From Pseudomonadota bacterium (GTDB taxonomy: Bacteria; Pseudomonadota; Gammaproteobacteria; Xanthomonadales; Xanthomonadaceae): DNA of 32,615 nt. Each line of letters starts with the position of its first letter. Position 1 is the stretch's first letter. Under the pieces are notes generated by a model, which saw only the letters and a program-made list of their open reading frames with translations, was not told the origin of the DNA and did no database searches. A program made the translations under genes and the position numbers. This document shows, piece by piece, positions 14,663 to 23,144 of the stretch. The DNA lies in NCBI GenBank assembly GCA_018240435.1, contig JAFEFT010000002.1, forward strand, positions 2,647-35,261, given 5' to 3'.

Positions 14663-16849
14663 TCAGGGGCGGTTGCCGCTGGCGTCGGCGGGGTTGGCGA
14701 GTATCCGGCGCAGCGCCTCGCGCGCGGCGGTGAAGGAATAATGGCGCTCGACGTTGGCGATGCCGTTCGCCGACAATTTTTCCCACAGCTCGCGGTCATC
14801 GTACAAACGCAGCACGGCATCGGCGAACGCGGCCGCATCGTCGCCGATGAGCACGTCACGCCCCGGTCGCAGTTGCATGCCTTCGATCGCGATCGGCGTG
14901 GCCACCACCGGCTGGCCGTGCGCCATCGCCAGATTGATCTTGCCCTTGACGCCAGCGCCGTAGCGCAGCGGTGCCAGTCCAATTCGGCAGCCGTCCATGA
15001 AGGCATCGAGATCGGCGACGTGGCCATGCACGCGCACGCCGGCCCGCTCGCGCAGCGCCAGCACCTCGCGCGGCGGCCACGGCCCGACCAGATGCAAGAT
15101 GACCTCCGGTGAACGGGCGCGAATCAGCGGAAACACCTCGCGCGCCAGCCACAGCGCAGCATCGACGTTGGGCGGGTGGCGAAAACTGCCGACGAACAAC
15201 AGATCGCGGCGCGCATCGAAACCCTGGCGTTCGGCGGGCAGCCGCAGCAGGTTCGACAGCACTTCGACGCGCGCGCCGGGCACTTCGCGTTGCAGCAATT
15301 CCTGCTCGAACCCGCTCACCACGACGGTGACATCGGCGCGCTGCACGAGCTTGATTTCGGCCGTGCGGGTGCGCTGCGCCTTGCGCGCGAGCACGGCGTT
15401 CCCGGCTAGTTCGGCCTCGCGCTGTTCGCGCAGGAAATGCAGATCCACCGTATCGAACACGAAGCGGGCGCGTGGCGCGTGGCGGCGAGCGAGCGCGATG
15501 ATGTCGGCAGCGACTTCGTGGCGGCTGGCGATGATGGTGTGAAACAGCAAGCCGTGCTGCTTGAACCACGCGCGCAGCGAGCCGATCCACGGCTTGCACC
15601 ACACCTGCACGCCGATCTGCTGCAAGGCCCGCGTATACGCGCCGTCATCGATCCGATTGGCGGCGATGAAGCTCACCGCGCAGCCTTCCTCGCGCAGCAG
15701 CGTGAGCAGGTTGAACATGCGCAGCGAGCCCGAATCGTGGTCCGGTCGCGGCGTGCAGGCGTCGATCACCAGCACCCGCTGGCGGGCGCGGTGTTCGCTG
15801 GCGACGCGGATGTCGGATTCGGGTTGCGGGTGGCTGGCGAGGGTGTCGGCCCAGCGACTGCGGAACTTGCGGCGATTGACCGGCTGGTAGGCCTTGGTGC
15901 CGAGCGCGACATCGGTACCCGAGCTGACGCCTTCGTGATGCACCACCAGTGCGGCAGGCTGATACAGCACGCGCAGGCCGAAGGCGCGCACCTTCATCGC
16001 CAGATCGGTGTCTTCGTAATAGGCCGGCGTGTAGTGCGGGTCGAAGCCTTCGAGCTGCGCGAACAGTTCGCGGGCGATGGCGATGGCCGCGCCCGAGCAG
16101 TAATCGACCTCGCGCACGAAGTTCCACGCCGGCGCGCGCGGATCCTCGAAACGGCCGCAGTTCCAGCCGCTGCCATCGGCGAACACGATTGCGCCGGCTT
16201 CCTGCAGGCGGCCATCGGGATACACCAATTTGGCACCGACGAGGCCGGCGCTGGGGTGCTCGGTGAACGTGCCGATCAGCGCGTCGAGCCAACCCGGCTG
16301 GACGATGGTGTCGTTGTTGAGAAAGACCAGCCAGTCGCCATGGGCGATGGCCGCGCCGGCATTGCAGGCGGCGATGAAGCCGGCGTTCTGCTTCAACGTG
16401 ACCACGCGCAAGCCCTCGATGCCGCGCACGCGCAGCGCGGTGTCGTCGCTCGAGGCATCGTCGACGAGGATGATCTCGAAGGGAATGCGTCCGGCATCGG
16501 CGGCGAGCGCGCGCAGGCAGGCCAGGGTATGGGCGAAGTGGTCGTGGACGGGAATGACGATGCTGGCCAGCGGCTCGTCGGCGCGCGGCACCACGAACGG
16601 CCGGAACGGCGCCGCTGGCGGGATCGCCAACGCCAGCCGGCCGTGGCCGCGGCCGGGGCGCAATTCCTGCAGGGCGCGCACGAGGGTGCCGCGCAGGCCG
16701 CGCCGCTGCACGCTGGCGCCGGTGCGGCCAAGCGCGTTGCGGGCGCGACGCAGGGCGAACTCCAGTTGCTCGCGCAGGTCGGAGATCGGGCGGACGGGCC
16801 GGTGCGGCGGTACGGGCGGCGTCAAGGTGGCCTCCGGATGGCGCCGCAT
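14663..16849 (-). CDS. Two-domain glycosyltransferase (GT2 fused to GT4)
   Basis: 728 residues with no transmembrane segment. Residues about 92-330 form a GT-A fold, GT2-type transferase: SIVIPVHDHF, ILVDDASSDD near 127-136, NAGFIAACNAG, FLNNDT near 177-181, and YYEDTDLAMKV. A GT-B fold, GT1/GT4-like domain begins near residue 365: VLVIDACTPRPDHDSGSLRM, DTVDLHFLREQRE, LLFVGSFRHPPNVDA and GAGVKGKINLAMAHGQPVVAT. Both domains look complete, so one polypeptide may add two sugars to a surface glycan; substrates cannot be deduced. Similar large fused transferases occur in O-antigen or exopolysaccharide loci, but no such cluster is visible here. ATG 16849 has no Shine-Dalgarno site. A TTG eight codons later (16825) has GGAGG five bases upstream and is a credible alternative start. 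Divergent from mrcB with an 85-nt gap. Confidence 0.92.
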   Translation of the reverse strand: MRRHPEATLTPPVPPHRPVRPISDLREQLEFALRRARNALGRTGASVQRRGLRGTLVRALQELRPGRGHGRLALAIPPAAPFRPFVVPRADEPLASIVIPVHDHFAHTLACLRALAADAGRIPFEIILVDDASSDDTALRVRGIEGLRVVTLKQNAGFIAACNAGAAIAHGDWLVFLNNDTIVQPGWLDALIGTFTEHPSAGLVGAKLVYPDGRLQEAGAIVFADGSGWNCGRFEDPRAPAWNFVREVDYCSGAAIAIARELFAQLEGFDPHYTPAYYEDTDLAMKVRAFGLRVLYQPAALVVHHEGVSSGTDVALGTKAYQPVNRRKFRSRWADTLASHPQPESDIRVASEHRARQRVLVIDACTPRPDHDSGSLRMFNLLTLLREEGCAVSFIAANRIDDGAYTRALQQIGVQVWCKPWIGSLRAWFKQHGLLFHTIIASRHEVAADIIALARRHAPRARFVFDTVDLHFLREQREAELAGNAVLARKAQRTRTAEIKLVQRADVTVVVSGFEQELLQREVPGARVEVLSNLLRLPAERQGFDARRDLLFVGSFRHPPNVDAALWLAREVFPLIRARSPEVILHLVGPWPPREVLALRERAGVRVHGHVADLDAFMDGCRIGLAPLRYGAGVKGKINLAMAHGQPVVATPIAIEGMQLRPGRDVLIGDDAAAFADAVLRLYDDRELWEKLSANGIANVERHYSFTAAREALRRILANPADASGNRP

Positions 16850-16934
16850 AGGCTACAGGCGCTCGCGGTGGCGCGACAGGGCATCGTGCTGCAACGCAAA
16901 ACGGGTAGACTTTGCGCGGCCCAACGGAGCACCC

Positions 16935-19397
16935 ATGCGGCACCGCGACGACGAAATCGACGACGAGGACGAAGACGACGAAGCGCCGCCGCAGCGGCGC
17001 TGGTGGCGCTGGATTTTCTATCCGGCGCTGCTGGCGTTCGGGTTGGTGCTGGGGCTGGGCATTCCCTACGTCTACGTGCTCGACGGCCAGGTGCGCGAGC
17101 GCTTCTCGCAACTGCAATGGCAGGTGCCGACCACCGTCTACGCGCGGCCCTTGCAACTGGTGCCTGGCCAGCGCATGGATGCCTCCACCTTGCAGCTGGA
17201 GCTGATCGCCGCGCAGTACCGCGCCGATCCGGCCGCCGGCGTCCCCGGCACCTTCGCGCGCAATGGCGATCATTTCGTGATTTCCAGTCGCGGCTTCACC
17301 GATGTCGCCGCGCCGGTGCCAGCGTTGAAGGTCGAGGTGCAGCTCGGCAGCGGCACCGTGGTCGCCCTGCGCGATGCCGGCGGCAGCGCGTTGAAGGCGG
17401 TCACCTTCGATCCGGCGCGGATCGCCGCGCTGTACGGCTCGACCCAGGAAGAACGCGAACTGGTGCGTGCCGACGACGTGCCGCCGCTGCTGGTGGCCGG
17501 CCTGCAGGCGGTCGAGGATCGCAATTTCAAATCGCACCACGGCGTCGACGTGCTCGGCATCCTGCGCGCGGTGTGGATCGACGCCCGCGAGGGCGAGGCA
17601 CGGCAAGGCGGCAGCACGCTCACCCAGCAACTCGTGCGCAACTTGTTCCTGTCCAACGAGCGCAGCCTCAAGCGCAAGGTCAACGAGGCGCTGTACGCGA
17701 TCATCATCGAATCGCGTTTCGACAAGCAGACCATCCTCGTCGCCTATCTCAACGAGGTTTACCTCGGCCAGATGGGCAACCAGTCGATCCACGGCGTCGC
17801 CGCGGCGGCGAAGTTCTGGTTCGGCCGGCCGCTGGCCGAACTGCCCAAGCAGGACATCGCATTGATGATCGGCCTGATCAAGGGGCCGTCGTACTACGAT
17901 CCGCGCCGCTACCCGGATCGCGCCACGCAGCGGCGCAACGTCGTGCTCGACCAGTTTGCCGAAACCGGGCTGATTCCGGCGACGGAAGCCACCGCGCTCA
18001 AGCAGACGCCGCTCGACGTGATTCCGAAACCCGGCATCGTCACCAACCGCTATCCGGCTTTCATCGACCTGGTGCGCCGGCAACTGGCCAGCGATTACCC
18101 GGCCGACAGCATCAAGGGCGCGGGCATGGTGATCCACACCACCCTCGACCCGGCCGCGCAGATCGACGCCGAGGCGGCGCTGAACGAGACGCTCGACAAG
18201 ATCCAGCGCAAGAAGGGGCCGACGCTCGACGGCGGCCTGATCGTCACCGATGTCCGCGACGGCGACGTGCTGGCGGTGGTCGGCGGCCGCGATGCGACCG
18301 GCTACGGCTTCAACCGCGCGCTCGATGCGCAACGCCCGGTCGGCTCGCTGCTCAAGCCCTTCATCTACCTGCTGGCGCTGGCGCAGCCCGGCAAGTATTC
18401 GCTGGCCACGCCGCTGGATGATTCGACCGTCACCGTCGCGCTCGGCAATGGCCGCACGTGGACGCCCGACAACGATGATCGTCGCGATCATGGCATGGTG
18501 CGGCTGGTCGATGCGCTGGCGCAGTCGTACAACCACGTCGCCGTGCGCGTCGGCATGGATGTGCAGGTCGAGCGCCTGGGCAAGCTGCTCAAGGCGCTGG
18601 CCGGGATCGACGTCGGCAGCAATCCCTCGTTGCTGCTGGGTGCCGCCGAGCAGACGCCGTTCACGATGGCCCAGCTCTATCAGTTCCTCGCCTCCGGCGG
18701 GCAGGTGCAGCCGCTGCATGCGGTGCGCGGCGTGCTCGATGCGCAAGGCGCGCTGGTCAAGCGCTATGACCATCCGGCGGCGGCGGCGCAGGCCGGCGAT
18801 GCGCTGGCGGCGCGGCTGGCGGCGATGGCGATGCAGCAGGTGGCGATCTCCGGCACCGCCGGTGCGCTGCAACGCGATGGCCTTGGCTTCCTGCAACCGG
18901 CCGGCAAAACCGGCACCAGCAACGACAGCCGCGACAGCTGGTTTGCCGGCTTCACCGGCAGCCATCTGGCGGTGATCTGGGTCGGCAACGACCAGAACAA
19001 GGAAACCGGCCTGTTCGGCGCCACCGGCGCGATGCGCGTGTGGGCGGGGCTGTTCCGGCGGCTGCCGAGCGCGCCGCTGCAAGTGTCCGATGCCGGCATG
19101 GAATGGGCGTGGGTCAGCCCGGAGGGGTATTTCAGCGTCGATGCCGGCTGCCCCGGCGTGCGTCGTTTCGCCTTCGTCCAGGGCTTCGCGCCACCGGCGC
19201 AGCCGACGTGCGACGTCAGTGGCAATGCCGGCGACGAGTCCGGATGGATTCGCGTGCCCAGCGCGGACCCGGTCGATCCGCTCACCGGTGCGCCGGCGCC
19301 GGGCAACGACGATGCGCCGCCGGCGAGCGGCAGCCAGTCCTCCATTCCACCCGACGGCGGCGACACGCCGCCACCGGCGCCATCCGACCCGCCGTGA
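16935..19397 (+). CDS. mrcB: Penicillin-binding protein 1B (bifunctional transglycosylase/transpeptidase)
   Basis: 820 residues, class A PBP of the PBP1b type, which polymerises lipid II and cross-links peptidoglycan in the periplasm. Acidic cytoplasmic tail (5-16), one TM (about 28-48), UB2H-like region (about 68-150), GT51 domain with catalytic E194 (AVEDRNFKSHHGVD), QGGSTLTQQLVRN and YLNEVYLGQ. The transpeptidase has S471 in SLLK, SYN (531-533) and KTGT (658-661). The C-terminus ends in a Pro/Ser/Asp-rich tail. The ATG at 16935 has CGGAG upstream; a possible -10 TAGACT lies at 16906-16911 without a clear -35. It is first in a probable five-gene operon; its TGA overlaps the GTG of the next gene, a TPR lipoprotein that may be its activator. 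Confidence 0.96.
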   Translation: MRHRDDEIDDEDEDDEAPPQRRWWRWIFYPALLAFGLVLGLGIPYVYVLDGQVRERFSQLQWQVPTTVYARPLQLVPGQRMDASTLQLELIAAQYRADPAAGVPGTFARNGDHFVISSRGFTDVAAPVPALKVEVQLGSGTVVALRDAGGSALKAVTFDPARIAALYGSTQEERELVRADDVPPLLVAGLQAVEDRNFKSHHGVDVLGILRAVWIDAREGEARQGGSTLTQQLVRNLFLSNERSLKRKVNEALYAIIIESRFDKQTILVAYLNEVYLGQMGNQSIHGVAAAAKFWFGRPLAELPKQDIALMIGLIKGPSYYDPRRYPDRATQRRNVVLDQFAETGLIPATEATALKQTPLDVIPKPGIVTNRYPAFIDLVRRQLASDYPADSIKGAGMVIHTTLDPAAQIDAEAALNETLDKIQRKKGPTLDGGLIVTDVRDGDVLAVVGGRDATGYGFNRALDAQRPVGSLLKPFIYLLALAQPGKYSLATPLDDSTVTVALGNGRTWTPDNDDRRDHGMVRLVDALAQSYNHVAVRVGMDVQVERLGKLLKALAGIDVGSNPSLLLGAAEQTPFTMAQLYQFLASGGQVQPLHAVRGVLDAQGALVKRYDHPAAAAQAGDALAARLAAMAMQQVAISGTAGALQRDGLGFLQPAGKTGTSNDSRDSWFAGFTGSHLAVIWVGNDQNKETGLFGATGAMRVWAGLFRRLPSAPLQVSDAGMEWAWVSPEGYFSVDAGCPGVRRFAFVQGFAPPAQPTCDVSGNAGDESGWIRVPSADPVDPLTGAPAPGNDDAPPASGSQSSIPPDGGDTPPPAPSDPP

Positions 19398-19921
19398 CCG
19401 TTCGCCGCCTGCGCCCATTGGCATCGATGTTGCTGCTGGCGCTGGTCGCCTGTGCGTCGTCGGCGCCCGAAGGCGTGCGCCCGCCGGCCCCGGTGCTGCC
19501 CGGGCCGGTGGTGATGCTGGCGCAGGTGCGTGCGGCCGGCACCTCGGCGCCCGACTCGCTGGAGGTGCAACCGCTGCGTGATCCGGGCGTGGCCGACTTC
19601 CGCTTCAGCGCGCAACGGCTCGAAGCGCAGGGCGACTACGCCGGCGCCAGCGCGGCCATCGCGCAGGCGCTGGCGATCCAGCCCGGCGATCCGGAACTGC
19701 TGCAGCAATCCGCCGAATACGCCTTGTACCGGCACGATTGGGACAAGGCGGCGGCGTGGGCCCGGCAATCGTTCGAGCGCGGCCCGAAGACCGGCTCGCT
19801 GTGCCGGCGCAATTGGGCGACGCTGCGTTTCGTGGCGATGGCGCATGCCGATGTCGCGGCGATGGATGCCGCCTCGGCGGCGTTGACCGCCTGCACGATC
19901 GCGCCGCCGGCACGTTATTGA
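19394..19921 (+). CDS. TPR-like lipoprotein, candidate LpoP-type activator of PBP1b
   Basis: 175 residues. The N-terminus is a lipoprotein signal peptide with lipobox LVAC (lipidated C20), followed by a Pro/Ala-rich linker and a TPR-like helical domain (about 70-165; QRLEAQGDYAGASAAIAQAL, then IQPGDPELLQQSAEYAL). The residue after the cysteine is Ala, so no inner-membrane retention aspartate is seen and outer-membrane sorting is expected. GTG 19394 forms a GTGA overlap with the mrcB stop, implying coupled translation. In Pseudomonas, the TPR lipoprotein LpoP activates PBP1b in place of LpoB (established); the fusion-tight gene pairing here suggests the same role. That assignment is an inference; I cannot align it to LpoP here. 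Confidence 0.8.
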   Translation: MTVRRLRPLASMLLLALVACASSAPEGVRPPAPVLPGPVVMLAQVRAAGTSAPDSLEVQPLRDPGVADFRFSAQRLEAQGDYAGASAAIAQALAIQPGDPELLQQSAEYALYRHDWDKAAAWARQSFERGPKTGSLCRRNWATLRFVAMAHADVAAMDAASAALTACTIAPPARY

Positions 19922-19923
19922 AC

Positions 19924-19944
19924 ATGCCCGACCGGCGCCGATGA
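19924..19944 (+). other. Six-codon mini-ORF overlapping the yoaA start
   Basis: ATG CCC GAC CGG CGC CGA TGA (MPDRRR, then stop). It begins two bases after the lipoprotein stop, and its TGA shares ATGA with the helicase ATG. It would bridge the 19-nt gap between two operon genes by stop/restart. Untested. Confidence 0.3.
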
Positions 19945-21887
19945 CGCTGTCTGCACGCAGCCGCGAAGCGCTTGCCGCCGATGGCCCATTGGCGCAACGG
20001 CTGCAGGGTTTCCAGCCACGACCGGCGCAGTCACGGCTGGCCGAGGCCATCGCCGAGGCCTTCGAAAACGGCGCCGAACTCGTCGCCGAAGCCGGCACCG
20101 GCACCGGCAAGACGTATGCATACCTGGTTCCGGCCCTGTTGTCGGGGCTGCGCGTGATCGTTTCCACCGGCACCCGCGCCTTGCAAGATCAGCTCTTTCA
20201 CCGCGACCTGCCGCGCCTGCGCCAGGCGCTGGGCGTGGGCGTGAAGAGCGCCCTGCTCAAGGGCCGCGCCAACTACCTTTGCCTGTACCGGATGCAGCAG
20301 GCCAAGGGCGATGCGCAGTTGCCCGCGCGCGAGTCATTTGCCCAGTTGCAGCGCGTGCTGGCGTGGTCGACGCACACCCGCAGCGGCGATCTGGCCGAGC
20401 TGTCGGATCTGCCCGAGAACAGCCCGCTGTGGCCGCTGATCACTTCCACCACCGACAACTGCCTCGGCAGCGACTGCCCGCTGTGGAGCGAATGCTTCGT
20501 CGTCAAGGCGCGCGCGCAGGCGCAGGCGGCCGATCTGGTCGTCGTCAATCATCATCTGCTGCTGGCCGATCTGGCGATCAAGCAGGAAGGTTTCGGGGAA
20601 ATCCTGCCCGGCGCGCAGGCGTTCGTGCTCGACGAGGCGCATCAGTTGCCGGAGCTGGCGACGCGATTTTTCGGCGAGGCCATCGGTGCGCGGCCTTTGC
20701 ACGATCTGGCGCGCGACGCCATCACCGAATGCAAGGAGGTGGCCGGCGCATTGGCCGCCGTGCAGACGCCGGCGCGCGCGCTCGAACAGGCGCTGCGCGT
20801 GCTGCGGCTGGCGCTCGAGCCGCTGCCGCCACGCGGCACGCAGGCACGATTGCTGGACGATGGCGAAACGGCCACCGCGCTGGCAGTGCTCGATGCGGCC
20901 ATCGCCGCGCTGATCGTCGCTCTCGAGCCATTGCAGGAAGCCTCGCCCGGCTTCGCCGCCTTGCATGCGCGCACTGAATTGCAGCACGCGCGACTGACGC
21001 GCTGGCAAGCCGACAGCGACGACGAGGTGCGCTGGTACGAAACCAGTGCGCGCGGTTTCATCTTGCAACGTACGCCACTGGACGTATCGGCACCGCTGCG
21101 CGCATTCCGCGAAAGCAGCCGCGCGGCGTGGGTGTTCACCTCGGCGACGCTGGCGGTGGATGGCCGCTTCGACCACATCGCCCATCGCCTCGGCCTGATC
21201 GAGCCGACGACTTTGTTGCAGCCTTCGCCGTTCGATTGGCAACGACAGGCGCTGTGCTACCTGCCACCAAACCTGCCCGAGCCGAACACGCGCGATTACG
21301 TCGCCGCCGTGCTGACCGCGCTGCGTCCCGTGTTGCAGGCCTCGGGCGGGCGCGCTTTCCTGTTGTTCACCTCGCATCGCGCCTTGCGCGAGGCCGCCGA
21401 GCAACTGGCCGACGATCCCTGGCCGCTGTTCGTGCAGGGGCGGGCACCGCGACACGAATTGCTCGAACGCTTCCGTACCTCCGGCAACGGCGTGCTGCTC
21501 GGCGCGGCCAGTTTCTGGGAAGGCGTCGACGTGCCCGGCGACGCGCTGAGTGTGGTCGCCATCGATCGCCTGCCGTTCGCCGCACCGGACGATCCCGTGC
21601 TCGCCGCACGCCTGGATGCGGTGCGCCGCGGCGGCGGCAATCCGTTTCGCGACGAACAAATGCCTTCGGCGGTAATCGCGCTCAAGCAAGGCGCGGGGCG
21701 GCTGATCCGCAGTTTTTCCGATCGCGGCGTGCTGGTGCTGTGCGATCCGCGCCTGTTCGGCAAATCCTACGGACGGATCTTCCTCGACAGCCTGCCACCG
21801 CTGCCGCGCACGCGCGCACTAACCGATGTGCAAGCGTTTTTTGCGCGACAATCCACAGCCAACGACGCGATGGAGACGGATCCATGA
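19941..21887 (+). CDS. yoaA: YoaA/DinG-like ATP-dependent Fe-S DNA helicase
   Basis: 648-residue XPD/DinG-family superfamily-2 helicase, 5'-3' on DNA. Seen: FQPRPAQ (24-30), Walker A AGTGTGKT (51-58), STGTRALQDQLF motif Ia, and four cysteines suited to a 4Fe-4S cluster (C114, C174, C179, C185). DEAH (231-234) follows, and in the second RecA domain FTSATL, FLLFTSHRALREA, GAASFWEGVDVPG and QGAGRLIRS (motif VI). In E. coli yoaA lies next to tsaB (yeaZ), and YoaA works with the HolC clamp-loader subunit in repair of replication gaps. The same neighbourhood here, with one inserted gene, favours YoaA over DinG. It lies in the mrcB operon, 19 nt after the lipoprotein; the start overlaps a six-codon ORF, and the stop overlaps the next ATG. 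Confidence 0.93.
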   Translation: MTLSARSREALAADGPLAQRLQGFQPRPAQSRLAEAIAEAFENGAELVAEAGTGTGKTYAYLVPALLSGLRVIVSTGTRALQDQLFHRDLPRLRQALGVGVKSALLKGRANYLCLYRMQQAKGDAQLPARESFAQLQRVLAWSTHTRSGDLAELSDLPENSPLWPLITSTTDNCLGSDCPLWSECFVVKARAQAQAADLVVVNHHLLLADLAIKQEGFGEILPGAQAFVLDEAHQLPELATRFFGEAIGARPLHDLARDAITECKEVAGALAAVQTPARALEQALRVLRLALEPLPPRGTQARLLDDGETATALAVLDAAIAALIVALEPLQEASPGFAALHARTELQHARLTRWQADSDDEVRWYETSARGFILQRTPLDVSAPLRAFRESSRAAWVFTSATLAVDGRFDHIAHRLGLIEPTTLLQPSPFDWQRQALCYLPPNLPEPNTRDYVAAVLTALRPVLQASGGRAFLLFTSHRALREAAEQLADDPWPLFVQGRAPRHELLERFRTSGNGVLLGAASFWEGVDVPGDALSVVAIDRLPFAAPDDPVLAARLDAVRRGGGNPFRDEQMPSAVIALKQGAGRLIRSFSDRGVLVLCDPRLFGKSYGRIFLDSLPPLPRTRALTDVQAFFARQSTANDAMETDP

Positions 21888-22312
21888 GTGGCTCGGACAA
21901 TCCGCGCAAACCGCGCGTGCACGGCATCGGCGGCGTGTTTTTCAAGGCCCGCGATCCGCAGGCGCTGGGCGAATGGTATCGACAGCACCTGGACTTCGAT
22001 GTCGCCGCTTGGGGCGGCGCGAAATTCGCGTGGCAGCGCGTCGACGACGGTGCCGAGGCGACCACCGTGTGGTCGCCATTCGCCGCCGACTCCTCTTACT
22101 TCGCGCCCAGCGACAAACCATTCATGCTCAACCTGCGCGTCGACGATCTCGACAGCGTGCTCGCCGCGCTGCGCGCCGAGGGCTGCCGCGTGCTCGATCG
22201 CGGTGAATCCGGCGAATTCGGCAAGTTCGGCTACGTGCTCGATCCGGAGAACAACCTGCTCGAACTCTGGCAGCCCGCCGCCGCAACCGCTGCCGACGAA
22301 ACCGATTCATGA
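21884..22312 (+). CDS. VOC (glyoxalase-like) family protein
   Basis: 142 residues forming two vicinal-oxygen-chelate repeats. The N-terminal half reads HGIGGVFFKARDPQALGEWY, a signature of a common bacterial glyoxalase-like subfamily. The C-terminal half has MLNLRVDDLDSVLAAL, then FGKFGYVLDPENNLLELWQP with the usual C-terminal acidic ligand position. The position usually held by histidine in metal-binding VOC proteins is phenylalanine in the first strand (GVFFKA), so glyoxalase I activity should not be assumed; the substrate is unknown. It starts by ATGA overlap with yoaA and ends by ATGA overlap with tsaB, so it is translated as part of the operon. A GGAG lies about ten bases upstream. Confidence 0.88.
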   Translation: MSGSDNPRKPRVHGIGGVFFKARDPQALGEWYRQHLDFDVAAWGGAKFAWQRVDDGAEATTVWSPFAADSSYFAPSDKPFMLNLRVDDLDSVLAALRAEGCRVLDRGESGEFGKFGYVLDPENNLLELWQPAAATAADETDS

Positions 22313-23004
22313 AGCTGCTCGCCATCGAAACCGCAACCGAGGCCTGCTCGGTCGCGCTGTGGGACTACGGCGCGGTGCGCGAGCGTTTCGAGATCGCGCC
22401 GCGTCGCCACACCGAACTCGTGCTGCCGTGGGCCGATGCCTTGCTGGCGGAATCGGGAGTCGCCAAGTCGCAGCTCGACGCCATCGCGGTCGGGCGTGGT
22501 CCCGGCGCGTTCACCGGCGTGCGCCTCGCCATCGCCATCGCGCAAGGCATCGCGCTGGCGCTCGATCGCCCGATCGTTCCTGTTTCCACGTTGGCGACGC
22601 TGGCGCTGCGCGCACCGGGCCAACGCATTCTTGCCGGTATCGACGCGCGCATGGGCGAGGTGTATCTGGGCGCATTCGAACGCAACGAAGAGGGGCTGAT
22701 TGCACCCTGCGGCGATGAGCAGTTGTTGCGGCCCGACGCGGCGCAACCGCTGTCAGGCGCGGACTGGGTCGGCGTCGGCAGCGGATTTTCGGCACGGGAC
22801 CGGGCGCTGGTGCGCGCGCTCGATTCGTGTCTGGCCAGTACCGACGTGCAAGCGCTGCCGCACGCCGCCGACCTCGCCCCACTGGCCGCGCATGCCTTCG
22901 CGCAAGGGCGGGTGCTGGCGCCCGAGCGCGTCGAGCCGGCCTACCTGCGCGACAAGGTTGCGCTCACCCTCGCCGAACAGGCGGCGGCGCGCGACGGTGA
23001 CTGA
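22309..23004 (+). CDS. tsaB: TsaB, tRNA threonylcarbamoyladenosine biosynthesis protein
   Basis: 231-residue member of the ASKHA fold (YeaZ). It is the dimerisation platform that binds TsaD and, with TsaE and TsaC, forms N6-threonylcarbamoyl-adenosine at position 37 of ANN-decoding tRNAs. Seen: KLLAIETATEACSVAL at the N-terminus, RRHTELVLPWADALL, the diagnostic VGRGPGAFTGVRLAIAIAQG near 62-82, and ILAGIDARMGEVYLGAF near 105-122. Length matches E. coli (231 aa). The start ATG shares ATGA with the VOC gene. It is the last gene of the probable mrcB operon; a T7 tract follows at 23015-23021 but without a convincing hairpin before it. Confidence 0.95.
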   Translation: MKLLAIETATEACSVALWDYGAVRERFEIAPRRHTELVLPWADALLAESGVAKSQLDAIAVGRGPGAFTGVRLAIAIAQGIALALDRPIVPVSTLATLALRAPGQRILAGIDARMGEVYLGAFERNEEGLIAPCGDEQLLRPDAAQPLSGADWVGVGSGFSARDRALVRALDSCLASTDVQALPHAADLAPLAAHAFAQGRVLAPERVEPAYLRDKVALTLAEQAAARDGD

Positions 23005-23021
23005 GCGGCGGCGATTTTTTT

Positions 23022-23100
23022 CAGCCTCGACCGGCGACCACGGATGGCGCGGATGACTTCCGCAGAAAGAGGAAGCCGCCGCAGACCTCGGTCGAGGCTG
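23022..23100. repeat. 12-bp perfect inverted repeat with nested hairpin
   Basis: CAGCCTCGACCG (23022-23033) is the exact reverse complement of CGGTCGAGGCTG (23089-23100), with 55 bp between; a G-U pair could extend it at each end. Inside is a second stem, CTTCC (23057-23061) with GGAAG (23071-23075). It fills the tsaB/NRDE gap right after a T7 tract and has no U-tract at its 3' side on plus. It could be a structured RNA, a repeat-element remnant or a protein site. Confidence 0.6.
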
Positions 23101-23107
23101 GCGGCCG

Positions 23108-23138
23108 TTGCCGATCCGGCGCAGGCATCGGCTACAGT
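23108..23138 (+). promoter_or_regulatory. Candidate promoter for the NRDE gene, leaderless spacing
   Basis: TTGCCG (23108-23113) and TACAGT (23133-23138) are separated by 19 bp. The -10 hexamer ends six bases before the ATG at 23145, so transcription would start at about the A of the ATG. The long spacer lowers confidence. Confidence 0.4.
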
Positions 23139-23144
23139 AGCCCC

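Noticed and set aside
15437-18421. 994-codon plus-strand frame over the glycosyltransferase and mrcB, and the 1259-codon minus frame opposite
   Set aside because: Antisense or out-of-frame translations of two well-supported genes.
23005-23021. Terminator after tsaB (T7 tract)
   Set aside because: The tract is preceded by GC-rich sequence but I find no compact stem directly before it.
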